Position numbers and translations under genes: made by a program. From positions 124,001 to 188,000 of the forward strand of contig CAKPHU010000001.1 of assembly GCA_934162125.1 (NCBI GenBank): a stretch of 64,000 nucleotides of DNA. Reading direction: 5' to 3'. Positions 8,865-17,349 of this stretch are shown here, piece by piece. Numbering within the stretch: position 1 is the stretch's first letter; the number at the start of each line of letters is the position of its first letter. Under the pieces are notes generated by a model that saw only the letters and a list, made by a program, of their open reading frames with translations, did not search any database and had not been told where the DNA came from. The DNA is from an uncultured Bacilli bacterium (GTDB lineage: Bacteria > Bacillota_I > Bacilli_A > RF39 > UBA660).

Positions 8865-9632
8865 TTACTTATCAAGAACTTTTACTAGTTTGTAAGTATC
8901 ATTATCTTTAGCAAAAACAAATGAATATGTTTTCAAAGATGATGATATTTTTCTTAGTTCTGAATTTGTTAAAGTTAATTCATTATCACTAGTTGGATCA
9001 CCATAGACAGCATTAGTACCATTTAAGGCATCTTCATAAGTAGCGTAATAAGCATTGTTTGGTCCGCAAGTATCAGAGCAATAATTACCATAAGCTATTT
9101 TTACAGAAATTGTATAGGTATCTTCATCAAGTTTATCAGATACATATAGAACTCTGTTAACAGCAATACTACCAGGTCCACCATGGCCACCATGATTTTC
9201 ATTATATGAATATGTCTTAGTATTTTCATCATAGTTATAAAGACTTTCATTATCATATGGGCATAAGTAATTAGCATGTTTTATTTGAACATCTTTTAAA
9301 TATTTACTAACCTCTTCATCAAGAATGGTACTAGACATTGGAAGAGAGCCATTTTTCTCATTAAAAGCTAAGTACATACCAAAACCAATAAGTTCTTGAT
9401 TAGAAAGGTTCTTGACATCAATTGGGTATTCTCCAAGGAAGTAATCATTATAGATATCTTCGATATTAACTAATAAATCAGCTTTTACTGATTCATCAAC
9501 TTTTATCTCTTCATCAGCTGGAAGAGTTGTTTTCATGTAATTCATACCTAAAATGAAACATAATGGACATAGTAATAAGGCTATGATAACTACTAAGACA
9601 ATGATTATTGTTTTATACTTTTTTTCTTTCAT
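8865..9632 (-). CDS. Membrane-anchored extracytoplasmic protein, unknown function
   Basis: The 255-residue protein has a short basic N-terminus and one transmembrane anchor (residues ~6-28, VLVVIIALLLCPLCFILGM), then an extracytoplasmic domain. The domain contains an Asn/Gly/His-rich patch (NENHGGHGGPGS) and a small cysteine cluster (CSDTCGP). The last third (SNELTLTNSELRKISSS followed by a strand ending LVKVLDK) resembles the C-terminal beta-strands of DUF-type lipoprotein-like domains in gut Firmicutes. The start is ATG 9630-9632 with GAGGAG six bases upstream; an upstream in-frame TTG is ignored because the ribosome site lies between the two. It has a terminator before and after it. Family not recognised. 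Confidence 0.78.
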   Translation of the reverse strand: MKEKKYKTIIIVLVVIIALLLCPLCFILGMNYMKTTLPADEEIKVDESVKADLLVNIEDIYNDYFLGEYPIDVKNLSNQELIGFGMYLAFNEKNGSLPMSSTILDEEVSKYLKDVQIKHANYLCPYDNESLYNYDENTKTYSYNENHGGHGGPGSIAVNRVLYVSDKLDEDTYTISVKIAYGNYCSDTCGPNNAYYATYEDALNGTNAVYGDPTSDNELTLTNSELRKISSSLKTYSFVFAKDNDTYKLVKVLDK

Positions 9633-9648
9633 AATTTCTCCTCTTTTC

Positions 9649-9679
9649 AAAAAATAACTTAAGGTTGTTTCTTAAGTTA
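9649..9679 (-). terminator. Intrinsic terminator overlapping the stop of the 9677-10984 gene
   Basis: AACTTAAG (9656-9663) pairs with CTTAAGTT (9671-9678) around a 7-base loop. On the minus strand it is followed by ATTTTTTG. The stem includes part of the stop codon. Confidence 0.78.
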
Positions 9680-10984
9680 TTCTAAGTTCTTTTGTAGATC
9701 TTTAATCGTTGCTAAAAACTCATTTGTTTTCTTTATTTCAGCATCTAACTTTTCGTAGTTAGCAGTATTTTCAAGTTCCATGTCATTACTATTTCTAGTT
9801 TTCTCAATACCATAGATTGGAGAGATGACTGGACTAATTTTAAATACTTCTGTTTTATAAGCATTTGAGATAGGCTTTTCATTTATCTCAACAGTATTAA
9901 GATCTTCTAATACTAATTGTTCTTGTTCTTCTTTAATTGGTTCTATTGTTGGTGTTTCAATTAAAACTGGTTCAGCAGGAGTATCAAGAATTTCAGTTTC
10001 TTGTAGTGTTTCTTGAATTTGACGTTCTAGATCACTTAGACTAATTGGAATATTCTCATCATCATATTGACTAATTTCATTACTTTCATACATTTCTTTA
10101 CTACGTTTAATTAGTTCTTCAAGACTGATGATAGCATCACGTTCTTGTTCTTCTTCAAAGCTAGTTAAAGTAATTTTTTCTTCTTGAGAAGAGGATGCTG
10201 CTTCTAATTCTTCTGTTAAGCGTCTTAATTCAGCTTGAGCTTCTTGTTTAGTTGGTTCAATACTTGTATATGTAAGTTCTTCTGTTTCTTTGACAGGTTC
10301 AATTACTTCAGGTTGAACTTCAAGAACTTCTTCTTCAGCAGTAATAGTTGTTACAGCAGGATTTTCTTCAACACTAATAGTATTTTCAATTTCTTCTTTA
10401 TGCTCTTCTGGTTCTACTTTAGCTTGTTCTGTCTCAATTACTGGTACTTCAATAGGCTCAATAGTAACTGGCTCTACTGGAGTAGTCTCTTCTATTACCT
10501 CTACTATTTCAGGTTCATCTAGTGACTCAGCAGTTAGTTCTTCTTTCTTATTATCATTTAAAATTACTTCTTCCATAACTGCTGGAGCTGGAGTTGCGGT
10601 AATTTCTTCAATCATTGTATCAACGTTAATGGCTTTATTTTCTACTACTGGTACTGCTTTTACTTCTTCTTTTTTCTCTACTACTCTATTTATTGGTTCT
10701 ACATAAACAAAATCATTATTACTAATAGGTTCTAATACTGGTTCATTATAAGTATTTTCAATATTCAAAAGGCTATCAGTATTAGTCATATCATTTTCTT
10801 TAGCTAATTCTATATTTATATCTTCTACTAATTGATTTAATTCCTTAGTATTTTGTCTTCTCTTTCTTTTATAATAACTACGATCAATCATAAAAATTAC
10901 GAAGTAAATAAAGCAGGCAATTCCAGTTACAATATAGACAACTATCATCTCTTGGGATGTTAATAAATTGATAATATTGCTCAT
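9677..10984 (-). CDS. Membrane-anchored, Glu/Pro-rich acidic protein of unknown function
   Basis: About 435 residues. An N-terminal transmembrane helix (residues ~13-35, MIVVYIVTGIACFIYFVIF) is followed by a basic patch (RSYYKRKRRQ). Then comes a very long, low-complexity acidic region of Glu, Val, Pro and Thr (roughly residues 60-400) and a short C-terminal helix. The topology (anchor, positive patch, long acidic tail) resembles EzrA-, GpsB- or SepF-partner proteins and other membrane scaffolds, but no homologous domain is visible. The start chosen is ATG 10982-10984 because AGAGGTG sits at the right distance; the in-frame GTG three codons upstream is part of that ribosome site. It diverges from the flippase gene. 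Function unknown. Confidence 0.78.
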   Translation of the reverse strand: MSNIINLLTSQEMIVVYIVTGIACFIYFVIFMIDRSYYKRKRRQNTKELNQLVEDINIELAKENDMTNTDSLLNIENTYNEPVLEPISNNDFVYVEPINRVVEKKEEVKAVPVVENKAINVDTMIEEITATPAPAVMEEVILNDNKKEELTAESLDEPEIVEVIEETTPVEPVTIEPIEVPVIETEQAKVEPEEHKEEIENTISVEENPAVTTITAEEEVLEVQPEVIEPVKETEELTYTSIEPTKQEAQAELRRLTEELEAASSSQEEKITLTSFEEEQERDAIISLEELIKRSKEMYESNEISQYDDENIPISLSDLERQIQETLQETEILDTPAEPVLIETPTIEPIKEEQEQLVLEDLNTVEINEKPISNAYKTEVFKISPVISPIYGIEKTRNSNDMELENTANYEKLDAEIKKTNEFLATIKDLQKNLE

Positions 10985-11058
10985 TGTCGTCACCTCTTAA
11001 TATAAGAATAGCACAACTGTTTTTAGAAATAAAGATACAATGTTAAAATATAAAATAT

Positions 11059-11088
11059 TTGACAGAAGTTTTTACAAGCAAACATATT
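11059..11088 (+). promoter_or_regulatory. Putative promoter of the SpoVB-like gene
   Basis: TTGACA (11059-11064) is a perfect -35. CATATT (11083-11088) is a plausible -10 at 18-base spacing. A start site near 11095 supports initiation at the ATG at 11116 rather than at upstream TTG codons. Confidence 0.5.
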
Positions 11089-11115
11089 TTTTTACTTTGG
11101 AACATAAAATTTAGT

Positions 11116-12423
11116 ATGAGAGAAAAGTTTATAAAATCAACACTTATTTTACTAGTTGGAGGAGCAATTACTAAAGTTTTAGGAATGCTTATTAAGATTA
11201 TTACAAATAGACTTATTGGGCCAGAAGGAATTGGACTTTATATGTTGATTCTGCCAACTTTTATTCTTTTTATTAGTGTCAGTCAATTAGGAATGCCTAC
11301 GGCTTTAGTTAAGATGATTGCGGAGGATAAGAAAAACAACCGGAATTTGTTTTTTTCTATTGTACCGATTGTTTTACTGTTTAATTTGTTTTTAATTATT
11401 GTGATACTATTGGGAGCTAATTTTCTATCTTTAAGACTTTTACATAATAAAGATGCTGTTGTAGCTATACTTGCCATTGCATTAGTTATTCCATTTACTT
11501 CTATTTCTAGTATATGTAGAAGTTACTTCTTAGGTAAAGAGATGATGTGGCCTCATATTATTTCAAATATTGTAGAAGATATTGTAAGGCTTACTTTAAT
11601 TATTTGTTTTACGCCTTTCTTTTTAAGGAAAGGAACAAAGTATGCAGTATGCTTTTTAGTACTTTGTAACGTTATTTCAGAGACAGCTAGTATATTAATA
11701 CTATTTTTATTTTTACCAAAGAATTTAAGGATTAAAAGAAGTGATTTTAAACCAAATAAAATATATATAAAAGAATGTTTAGATATAGGACTACCTAATA
11801 CAACTGGTCGTTTTATTTCTTCTATTGGATATTTTTTAGAACCAATCATTTTAACAAATTCATTACTTTTATGTGGCTATAATAAAGATTTTATTATAAG
11901 AGAATATGGTATTTTATCAGGATATGCGATGCCATTAATACTTCTACCTTCTTTTTTTACAATGGCTATTTCACAAGCTTTACTACCAGTTATTGCGAAG
12001 AAATATAGTGATAGAGAGATTAGTTCTGTCCGAAGTAAGATTAAACAAGCTATTTTCTTTTCACTAATAATTGGATTAGTTTGGACAATTATTCTTTTTA
12101 ATGGCAATGAAATATTACTTAAATTTATTTATAATACTAATTTAGGTGGATCTTATATTAAATTTCTTGGGCCTGTTTGCTTACTACAATATATTCAGGC
12201 TCCATTATCAGCAGCGTTAGATGCAATGGGTGAAAGTAAAGATATTATGATGTCTGCAATATTAGGAGTTATAGTAAGAAGTATTTTAACTTTTGTTTTA
12301 GCATTCTTACACATTGGCATATGGGGCTTAATTATGGCAATTAGTGCTAATATTTTAGTTGTGACATTCTATCAGGCTAGTCGAGTTAGAAAACATTTAA
12401 AAGAAAAAGAGCTATATATTTAG
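11116..12423 (+). CDS. SpoVB/MurJ-like oligosaccharide flippase family membrane protein
   Basis: Polytopic membrane protein (~435 residues, about 12-14 hydrophobic segments) of the MOP (multidrug/oligosaccharidyl-lipid/polysaccharide) exporter superfamily, Wzx/SpoVB branch. Family members flip lipid-linked oligosaccharides across the membrane. Evidence is the N-terminal wording LILLVGGAITKVLGMLIKI and NRLIGPEGIGLYML, followed by SQLGMPTALVKMIAE, which is typical of SpoVB and its paralogues. The start MREKFIKSTL matches the family N-terminus; longer in-frame extensions begin upstream of or inside the putative promoter. It is one of only two plus-strand genes and is convergent with helD, with a 4-base overlap of coding ends. 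The substrate is not inferable. uppP in the same window supplies carrier-lipid recycling. Confidence 0.85.
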   Translation: MREKFIKSTLILLVGGAITKVLGMLIKIITNRLIGPEGIGLYMLILPTFILFISVSQLGMPTALVKMIAEDKKNNRNLFFSIVPIVLLFNLFLIIVILLGANFLSLRLLHNKDAVVAILAIALVIPFTSISSICRSYFLGKEMMWPHIISNIVEDIVRLTLIICFTPFFLRKGTKYAVCFLVLCNVISETASILILFLFLPKNLRIKRSDFKPNKIYIKECLDIGLPNTTGRFISSIGYFLEPIILTNSLLLCGYNKDFIIREYGILSGYAMPLILLPSFFTMAISQALLPVIAKKYSDREISSVRSKIKQAIFFSLIIGLVWTIILFNGNEILLKFIYNTNLGGSYIKFLGPVCLLQYIQAPLSAALDAMGESKDIMMSAILGVIVRSILTFVLAFLHIGIWGLIMAISANILVVTFYQASRVRKHLKEKELYI

Positions 12424-12440
12424 TTGTAAATATATAACTC
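12409..12440. terminator. Hairpin inside both convergent coding ends (flippase and helD)
   Basis: A 14-base arm at 12409-12422 pairs with 12427-12440 (13 of 14 canonical pairs, one mismatch) around the loop GTTG. On the minus strand it is followed by TTTTTCTTTT, a good intrinsic terminator for helD. On plus the downstream T-run is weak. The stem encodes the last codons of both proteins and both stop codons. Confidence 0.75.
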
Positions 12441-14450
12441 ATGTTGACATCTAGTACAAGCAACGTATAAAAGATTACGTTCATTAGCTTTATAAGAATT
12501 TTTACGATCATTATAAATGATAACACTATCAAATTCTAGGCCCTTCGCAATGTAGGCTGGAATTATAATTAAATTATGTTGGAACTTCTTAGTATTAGCA
12601 TCTACTAGTGAGATATTAATTTTATCTTTTAAAATATCATATAGAGCTTCTGCTTCTTTATAGTCTTTAGTAATAATAGCGGTACTCTTATAAGTACTTT
12701 GAAGAGTATTTATATCATTTAGAAGAGATGTTCCAAGTGAAGCTACATTCTTACGGAAAACAACTGGTTTATTGTTGTCTCTACGAATGGCATTAACATG
12801 TTTCAAGTTTAAAATCTTATTAGTGTACTCTATTATTTCTGGAGAAGAACGATAAGTTTTTAATAGTTCTAAGTACTTAGTACTGCCTTTGAATAAATCT
12901 TTTAATTCTTCTAGAGAACTATATTTGTAATAAGGATTAATATTTTGATTAATATCTCCTAAAATAGTAAAGTCTGCTCTTTGGAAGATCTTAGAGATAA
13001 TGATGTATTGAAGACGATTATAGTCTTGTGCTTCATCAATTACGACTTGTTTAATATTATTTTCATATGGGAAACCTTCAAGCATACCTTTGATATAAGA
13101 AAATAGTAAAGCATCTTCATAATTGATAATTTTTTTATTGACGAAAGATTTTATTTCTATTTCACTTAGCGGATGTCTACAAAATTTACTAGTCCAGAAA
13201 GAGGAATAAATTTGTTTATAGTCTTTAGTAAAATTAGAGGCTTCTTTTAGTAATTTACCAAAAGTTTTAGCTTTTTTATTACTACCTTTGTAGAAGTTAG
13301 ATGATAAGCGTTTGGACATTTCATCAATTCTTGCGAAAAGTGGGAAACGATCATACTTATAAGTTAACATTTCATTTAATTCTTCTTTTAGAACAACATT
13401 AAATTCATTTTCAATAACATCTTCTGTAAACTTACAGTTAGAAATGTAGTCAGCTAAGTAAGCATCCAAGTCAGCTATTATTTCATCACTTTGTTTGTAT
13501 TCTACTAATTCAGGATTTTCTTCTTTATAGCTGTAATATCTAGAAACAAAGTCTGTAAATGTTTCAATGTTTTGGTATTCAGTGATGAAATAAGATAAGT
13601 AATCATTAAATGTTGTTTGAAGAGTATTACTTTCTCCTAATGAAGGTAAGACATCAGAAATGTATTCAGTAAAAATGTTGTTAGGAGAAAAGATTAAGAT
13701 ATTGTTACTGGTCAAGTTTTCTAGACGATAAAGTAAGAAAGCAATACGGTGAAGAGCAACAGTTGTTTTACCTGATCCAGCAATACCTTGTACTATTAAG
13801 TTATCATCTTCTAAGTTTCTAATTACCTGATTTTGTTCTTGTTGAATGGTATTAACAACGTTTTTCATTTTTTCACTAGACTCGGTTGCTAAAACTTCTT
13901 GAAGAACTTCATCATCAATATTTAGAGAATTATCAAAGACTCCGACTAACTCATTATTTTCTATTTTATATTGACGTTTTCTTTTTAAGGTGCCTGAAAC
14001 AATACCACCTGGAGCTTTGTAGGAACAAGGTCCTGTTTCATAATCATAGAAGAGACTACAAATAGGACTGCGCCAGTCATATAAAATGTTGTTATAGTCA
14101 GCATCTTTTAAGTATGTTAGTGAAATATAAATGTTGTAGTTCTTGTGATGTTCATCTTGAAAGATAATAGATGCAAAATATGGTTTGTTTTTGATTTGAC
14201 ATAATCTTTTGAAATAAGCTTGTTTTTGAAGAGCTCGTTCGGCTTCATGAGATGTTGCAGCCATAACTTGTTGCATTTCACCTTCATCGAAACTGGTAGA
14301 GTCTTCCCACATCATTTTCTTAAACTCCGTAAGTCTTTCCTCATCGGCGTAAACATCGGCGCCTAAGTCTTCTAAAGTTTTTCCTAATAGGCTTTGTACT
14401 TTAGATAAGATTTTTTGTTCTGTTTTAAATTCTTTGTCACTGATAGCCAT
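12420..14450 (-). CDS. helD: HelD-family RNA polymerase-associated helicase-like ATPase
   Basis: Superfamily 1 (UvrD-like) ATPase of the HelD family. In Bacillus it binds RNA polymerase, removes it from DNA or recycles it, and in some lineages protects it from rifampicin. Its 676 residues include the N-terminal coiled-coil arm, Walker A GIAGSGKTTVALHR, Walker B VVIDEAQDYN, GDINQNINP and the C-terminal helicase motif KGLEFDSVIIYND with LYVACTRCQHELYIY. The N-terminal arm and RSPICSLFYDYETGPCSY are typical of HelD rather than UvrD or PcrA. GGAGGT precedes ATG 14448-14450. A structured leader of about 100 bases and a strong promoter precede it, so it is monocistronic and probably regulated separately. 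Confidence 0.9.
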   Translation of the reverse strand: MAISDKEFKTEQKILSKVQSLLGKTLEDLGADVYADEERLTEFKKMMWEDSTSFDEGEMQQVMAATSHEAERALQKQAYFKRLCQIKNKPYFASIIFQDEHHKNYNIYISLTYLKDADYNNILYDWRSPICSLFYDYETGPCSYKAPGGIVSGTLKRKRQYKIENNELVGVFDNSLNIDDEVLQEVLATESSEKMKNVVNTIQQEQNQVIRNLEDDNLIVQGIAGSGKTTVALHRIAFLLYRLENLTSNNILIFSPNNIFTEYISDVLPSLGESNTLQTTFNDYLSYFITEYQNIETFTDFVSRYYSYKEENPELVEYKQSDEIIADLDAYLADYISNCKFTEDVIENEFNVVLKEELNEMLTYKYDRFPLFARIDEMSKRLSSNFYKGSNKKAKTFGKLLKEASNFTKDYKQIYSSFWTSKFCRHPLSEIEIKSFVNKKIINYEDALLFSYIKGMLEGFPYENNIKQVVIDEAQDYNRLQYIIISKIFQRADFTILGDINQNINPYYKYSSLEELKDLFKGSTKYLELLKTYRSSPEIIEYTNKILNLKHVNAIRRDNNKPVVFRKNVASLGTSLLNDINTLQSTYKSTAIITKDYKEAEALYDILKDKINISLVDANTKKFQHNLIIIPAYIAKGLEFDSVIIYNDRKNSYKANERNLLYVACTRCQHELYIYN

Positions 14451-14551
14451 TATATTACCTCCCTACTTCTTTTTTGAAAACTAAACGCGAAAAACTACAT
14501 AGAATTCATGTAGTAATACTTGTAATAGTATATAATTTTTCGCCAAACGTC
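14451..14551 (-). promoter_or_regulatory. Structured 5' leader of helD, possible attenuator
   Basis: Predicted untranslated leader. In transcript order it holds GCGAAAAA (14543 down to 14536), an AT-rich spacer, and a 7-bp hairpin (ACTACAT 14508-14514 with ATGTAGT 14494-14500). The hairpin is followed directly by TTTTTCGC (14494-14487), which is the exact complement of the first element. The inner hairpin plus T-run resembles a terminator, and the outer pairing would sequester the T-run. No known riboswitch family is recognised. Confidence 0.5.
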
Positions 14552-14557
14552 TTTTTC

Positions 14558-14586
14558 AATATAACATAAGTTTAGTTTAAAGACAA
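14558..14586 (-). promoter_or_regulatory. Promoter of helD
   Basis: Minus strand -35 TTGTCT (14581-14586), 17-base spacer, -10 TATATT (14558-14563). It lies next to the terminator of the upstream gene and puts the transcript start near 14551. Confidence 0.72.
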
Positions 14587-14613
14587 GAAAAAATATTCCA
14601 AAATGGAATATTT
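14587..14613 (-). terminator. Intrinsic terminator overlapping the stop of the 14612-15100 gene
   Basis: AAATATTCC (14591-14599) pairs with GGAATATTT (14605-14613); a T-run follows on the minus strand. Two bases of the TAA stop are in the stem. Confidence 0.82.
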
Positions 14614-15100
14614 AACGTGTTTTTTGTTTAATTTTTGGTTGTTCCTTGACACTTGCGATATCTTTTTCAGAAGAATTGAAATAAGTACCGACAAAATCAA
14701 TAACGCTATCAATTAAATCAGCACTTGTTTCAACCTCTTTGGTATCTGAAGTTTTAGGTGCCACATAATTTTTACCTGATGGTGATGTATAGACAATCAT
14801 TTCACCATCTGGGCAACTAGAGAAAAACTCTCTTGGATTTTGTAAGCGATAAGTGTCATAATCTGTTAAAACATTGGCAGCTGCTTCACACTTTCCAACA
14901 ATATAGGTTATTGGGAAAGTCATTTCATGATGATGAAGATCAGCATCTAGGAAAGCAGTCTTTTGATATATTTTAACAAGTATTGGTGCTTTTTCAGGAA
15001 ATTCCAAATCCTTTAATGCTGCTACTTCTTGAGTAGAACTACACAATGTAGGAAACTCTTTAGTAGTATGAAAAGCAATTGTTAACTTGTTTTTTGACAT
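14612..15100 (-). CDS. Uncharacterised cytosolic protein, 162 residues
   Basis: Not recognised. Soluble, no signal peptide or membrane segment. A compact, probably alpha/beta domain fills residues 1-115 (it includes LHHHEMTFPITYIVGKC and MIVYTSPSGKNYVAP). A charged, Lys-rich tail ends in QPKIKQKTR. Cysteines occur singly, and the three consecutive histidines could bind a metal, but this is not a known motif. It is a single-gene unit: promoter at 15126-15153 and terminator at 14587-14613. The ribosome site GGAGGT precedes ATG 15098-15100. Confidence 0.72.
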   Translation of the reverse strand: MSKNKLTIAFHTTKEFPTLCSSTQEVAALKDLEFPEKAPILVKIYQKTAFLDADLHHHEMTFPITYIVGKCEAAANVLTDYDTYRLQNPREFFSSCPDGEMIVYTSPSGKNYVAPKTSDTKEVETSADLIDSVIDFVGTYFNSSEKDIASVKEQPKIKQKTR

Positions 15101-15125
15101 ATAATAACCTCCTTCATAAGCTATT

Positions 15126-15153
15126 ATTATAACTGATATAACTCTTTTTGCAA
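15126..15153 (-). promoter_or_regulatory. Promoter of the 14612-15100 gene
   Basis: Minus strand -35 TTGCAA (15148-15153), 16-base spacer, perfect -10 TATAAT (15126-15131). Confidence 0.72.
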
Positions 15154-15157
15154 GAAG

Positions 15158-16531
15158 TTATTTATTATACTCATTTATTAAATCAGTAAATTCTTTTTGA
15201 AGAGAATTAAGACGTTCTTCAGTTTGAGCTTCAAAACGAGCAGTAAGATTAGGTCCAGTATTAGATGCTCTAACTAGTGCCCAACCATCGTTAAATAGAA
15301 CTTTAACGCCATCAATATCTAAGAAATTATATCCTTTATCGATAGCATATTCTTTTACTTTATCTACAACTTGGAACTTTTTAGTATCAGGAGATGCAAA
15401 CTTTAATTCTTCTGTTGAATAGTAATTAACAATACCATCTAATAATTCATCAACAGTTTTAGTTGTGTTAGATAAAATTTCAAGAAGGCGAAGTCCAGCA
15501 TATAATCCTGAGTCAAATCCTGGCCAACGATCACGGAAATAAACGTGTCCAGATAATTCACCACCAAATGGTAGATCAGCATCACGTACTTTAGCTTTAG
15601 TATAAGAGTTACCAGTACGATAACATAATGTTTTACCACCAAGGCGGTCTATTTCATCACTTAATGACTTAGAACATTTTACATCACATAAGAATTCTTT
15701 TTTAGCAACTTTATTAATAATGTCACGAATAATGATAATCATATATTTATCAGTTGGGATAAACTTAGCAGTATTAGAAATTACTCCCATACGGTCGCCA
15801 TCACCATCAAAGCCTAGTCCAACGTCAGCATTTGTTTCTAAAACTTTTTGTTTTAACTGTTCTAAATTTTTCTCAACACAAGGATCTGGATGATGATTTG
15901 GGAATGATCCATCACTTGTTCCATTAATAGTAATTAGTTCAATTGGGAACATTTTATATAACTCTTCCGCAATAATACTAGTAGTACCATTCCCTGGGTC
16001 AATGACAACTTTTAATTTACGAGGTCCAAAATGAAGATTAGTTCTAAATAATTCTAAATAATCATTTCTAATATCGTAATCTGTTACTTTACCTTCTCCT
16101 GTGGCAAAGTCACCTTTCTTTATGTAAGCTAAGAAATCTTGAATTTCTTGTCCTTTACAGTTACCCTTCTCATCAAAAGCAAATTTTAGGCCATTATCAT
16201 CTTTAGGATTATGAGAAGCAGTTACCATAACACCACTATATACTTGTAGTTTTATACAGGCATAATAGTACATTGGAGTTGTACATAATCCTAGAGAGAT
16301 AATATTAATACCTGTTTCTAAGATACCAGTCTTTAGAGCTTCATATAAACTAGGACTACTCAATCTATTATCATGTCCTATTACGCAAGTAGTTTTACCT
16401 ATACTTTTGATATAACTACCAAAGCCTACTCCAACAGTATAAGCTGTTTCATCATCTAATTCAGTAGGATAGATACCTCTAATATCATATCCACGAAAAA
16501 TATTTTCATTTATATTCTCTTTTATTTTCAT
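15158..16531 (-). CDS. Phosphomannomutase/phosphoglucomutase family enzyme
   Basis: Alpha-D-phosphohexomutase that interconverts sugar 1- and 6-phosphates (mannose and/or glucose; ManB/AlgC-like). Its 457 residues show all four domains: FRGYDIRGIYP, the phosphoserine loop TASHNPKDDNG, the Mg-binding GFDGDGDRMGV, the sugar loop GGELSGHV and the C-terminal phosphate loop RASNTGPNLTARFEAQT. RASNTGP (rather than RPSGTEP) matches the PMM/PGM group. The start is ATG 16529-16531 with AAGGAGAA directly upstream. An in-frame extension to 16606 is rejected because it runs through the promoter at 16554-16582. The product feeds sugar-nucleotide and cell-envelope synthesis. Exact substrate unknown. Confidence 0.9.
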   Translation of the reverse strand: MKIKENINENIFRGYDIRGIYPTELDDETAYTVGVGFGSYIKSIGKTTCVIGHDNRLSSPSLYEALKTGILETGINIISLGLCTTPMYYYACIKLQVYSGVMVTASHNPKDDNGLKFAFDEKGNCKGQEIQDFLAYIKKGDFATGEGKVTDYDIRNDYLELFRTNLHFGPRKLKVVIDPGNGTTSIIAEELYKMFPIELITINGTSDGSFPNHHPDPCVEKNLEQLKQKVLETNADVGLGFDGDGDRMGVISNTAKFIPTDKYMIIIIRDIINKVAKKEFLCDVKCSKSLSDEIDRLGGKTLCYRTGNSYTKAKVRDADLPFGGELSGHVYFRDRWPGFDSGLYAGLRLLEILSNTTKTVDELLDGIVNYYSTEELKFASPDTKKFQVVDKVKEYAIDKGYNFLDIDGVKVLFNDGWALVRASNTGPNLTARFEAQTEERLNSLQKEFTDLINEYNK

Positions 16532-16553
16532 AACATTCTCCTTATCTAAATAC

Positions 16554-16582
16554 ATTTTAGCCGATTTAAGATTTATTTTCAA
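16554..16582 (-). promoter_or_regulatory. Promoter of the phosphohexomutase gene
   Basis: Minus strand -35 TTGAAA (16577-16582), 17-base spacer, -10 TAAAAT (16554-16559). It lies inside the longer in-frame extension and therefore supports the start at 16531. Confidence 0.75.
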
Positions 16583-16604
16583 TAAATAGAGCTTTTCTTT
16601 ACAC

Positions 16605-16630
16605 AATAAAAGTCCTATTACTAGGACCTT
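16605..16630 (-). terminator. Intrinsic terminator of the ppaC-uppP-ZIP-CmpB-like operon
   Basis: AAAGTCCTA (16609-16617) pairs with TAGGACCTT (16622-16630), one G-T wobble, 4-base loop. On the minus strand it is followed by a short T-rich tail. Confidence 0.65.
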
Positions 16631-16632
16631 GA

Positions 16633-17340
16633 TTATTTATTCTTTGACTCATTAATTTTCTTAATAAAGTTTTCACGCATTTTAGCAAAATGTTCTCTTG
16701 AGTCATTAGCGTTAGGGAAAGATCTTAATAAACGTTTGATTAAGAAACCATTTTCTTTTAAGTCTGCTATTATTTTATTTTTTACTTCACTAGTATTATC
16801 TTTAGCATACTTATTGAAAGAACCATTGAACTTAATAACAGTTCTTAGTGAAATTAAAAAGTCGGTATAGAAGATTACAGATAAGATAATAGCAACTACT
16901 AAAGCAGTATGAGGACTCATCTTCATAATTAGTCCTTCAAAGAAACTGTTGACATAGCGAATTATAAAAATACCTGCTACTCCAAAGAGAATACCATTTT
17001 CTAGACAGACACGACCATTGATGTTGAACTTTTTATCAGAATAGTTCCACCAACGAAGATGGAAAAGTTTCTCACCGATATAGCTAGTTAAATACTCTAG
17101 AGTAAGACAAACAATCATGCTCATAATAAATAAAGCAAATATATCATCATAGTACTTTTTTAAAATAAGTACCATTAAAATTGAACCTGTTCCAAAGATT
17201 GGAATATATGGTCCAATTAAAAAGCCCCTACTCCATACAACTTTTCCTTCAATCATACTAACAGAAATAGATTCAACAATGTAGCCTAAGACTGAGTAAA
17301 TAAAAAATAAAATAAATAAATTAACATAATTGTATTCCAT
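16633..17340 (-). CDS. CmpB-like (PF06541-type) integral membrane protein
   Basis: The 235-residue protein has five to six membrane segments and a cytoplasmic basic tail. Wording such as GKVVWSRGFLIGPYIPIFG, LTLEYLTSYIGEKLFH, RWWNYSD and NGRVCLENGILFG is characteristic of the family annotated as putative ABC transporter permease CmpB (PF06541). No transport function is proven for that family. The Lys/Arg-rich C-terminus is cytoplasmic by the positive-inside rule. The ribosome site GAGGT precedes ATG 17338-17340. It is the last gene of the operon with ppaC, uppP and the ZIP transporter, 9 bases after the ZIP gene, and a terminator follows. Family assignment is firm in motif terms; the role is unknown. 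Confidence 0.8.
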   Translation of the reverse strand: MEYNYVNLFILFFIYSVLGYIVESISVSMIEGKVVWSRGFLIGPYIPIFGTGSILMVLILKKYYDDIFALFIMSMIVCLTLEYLTSYIGEKLFHLRWWNYSDKKFNINGRVCLENGILFGVAGIFIIRYVNSFFEGLIMKMSPHTALVVAIILSVIFYTDFLISLRTVIKFNGSFNKYAKDNTSEVKNKIIADLKENGFLIKRLLRSFPNANDSREHFAKMRENFIKKINESKNK

Positions 17341-17349
17341 AATACCTCA

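Noticed and set aside
15158..16606. Longer start for the phosphohexomutase at 16606
   Set aside because: The extension overlaps a clear promoter (16554-16582) and lacks homology; AAGGAGAA precedes the ATG at 16531.
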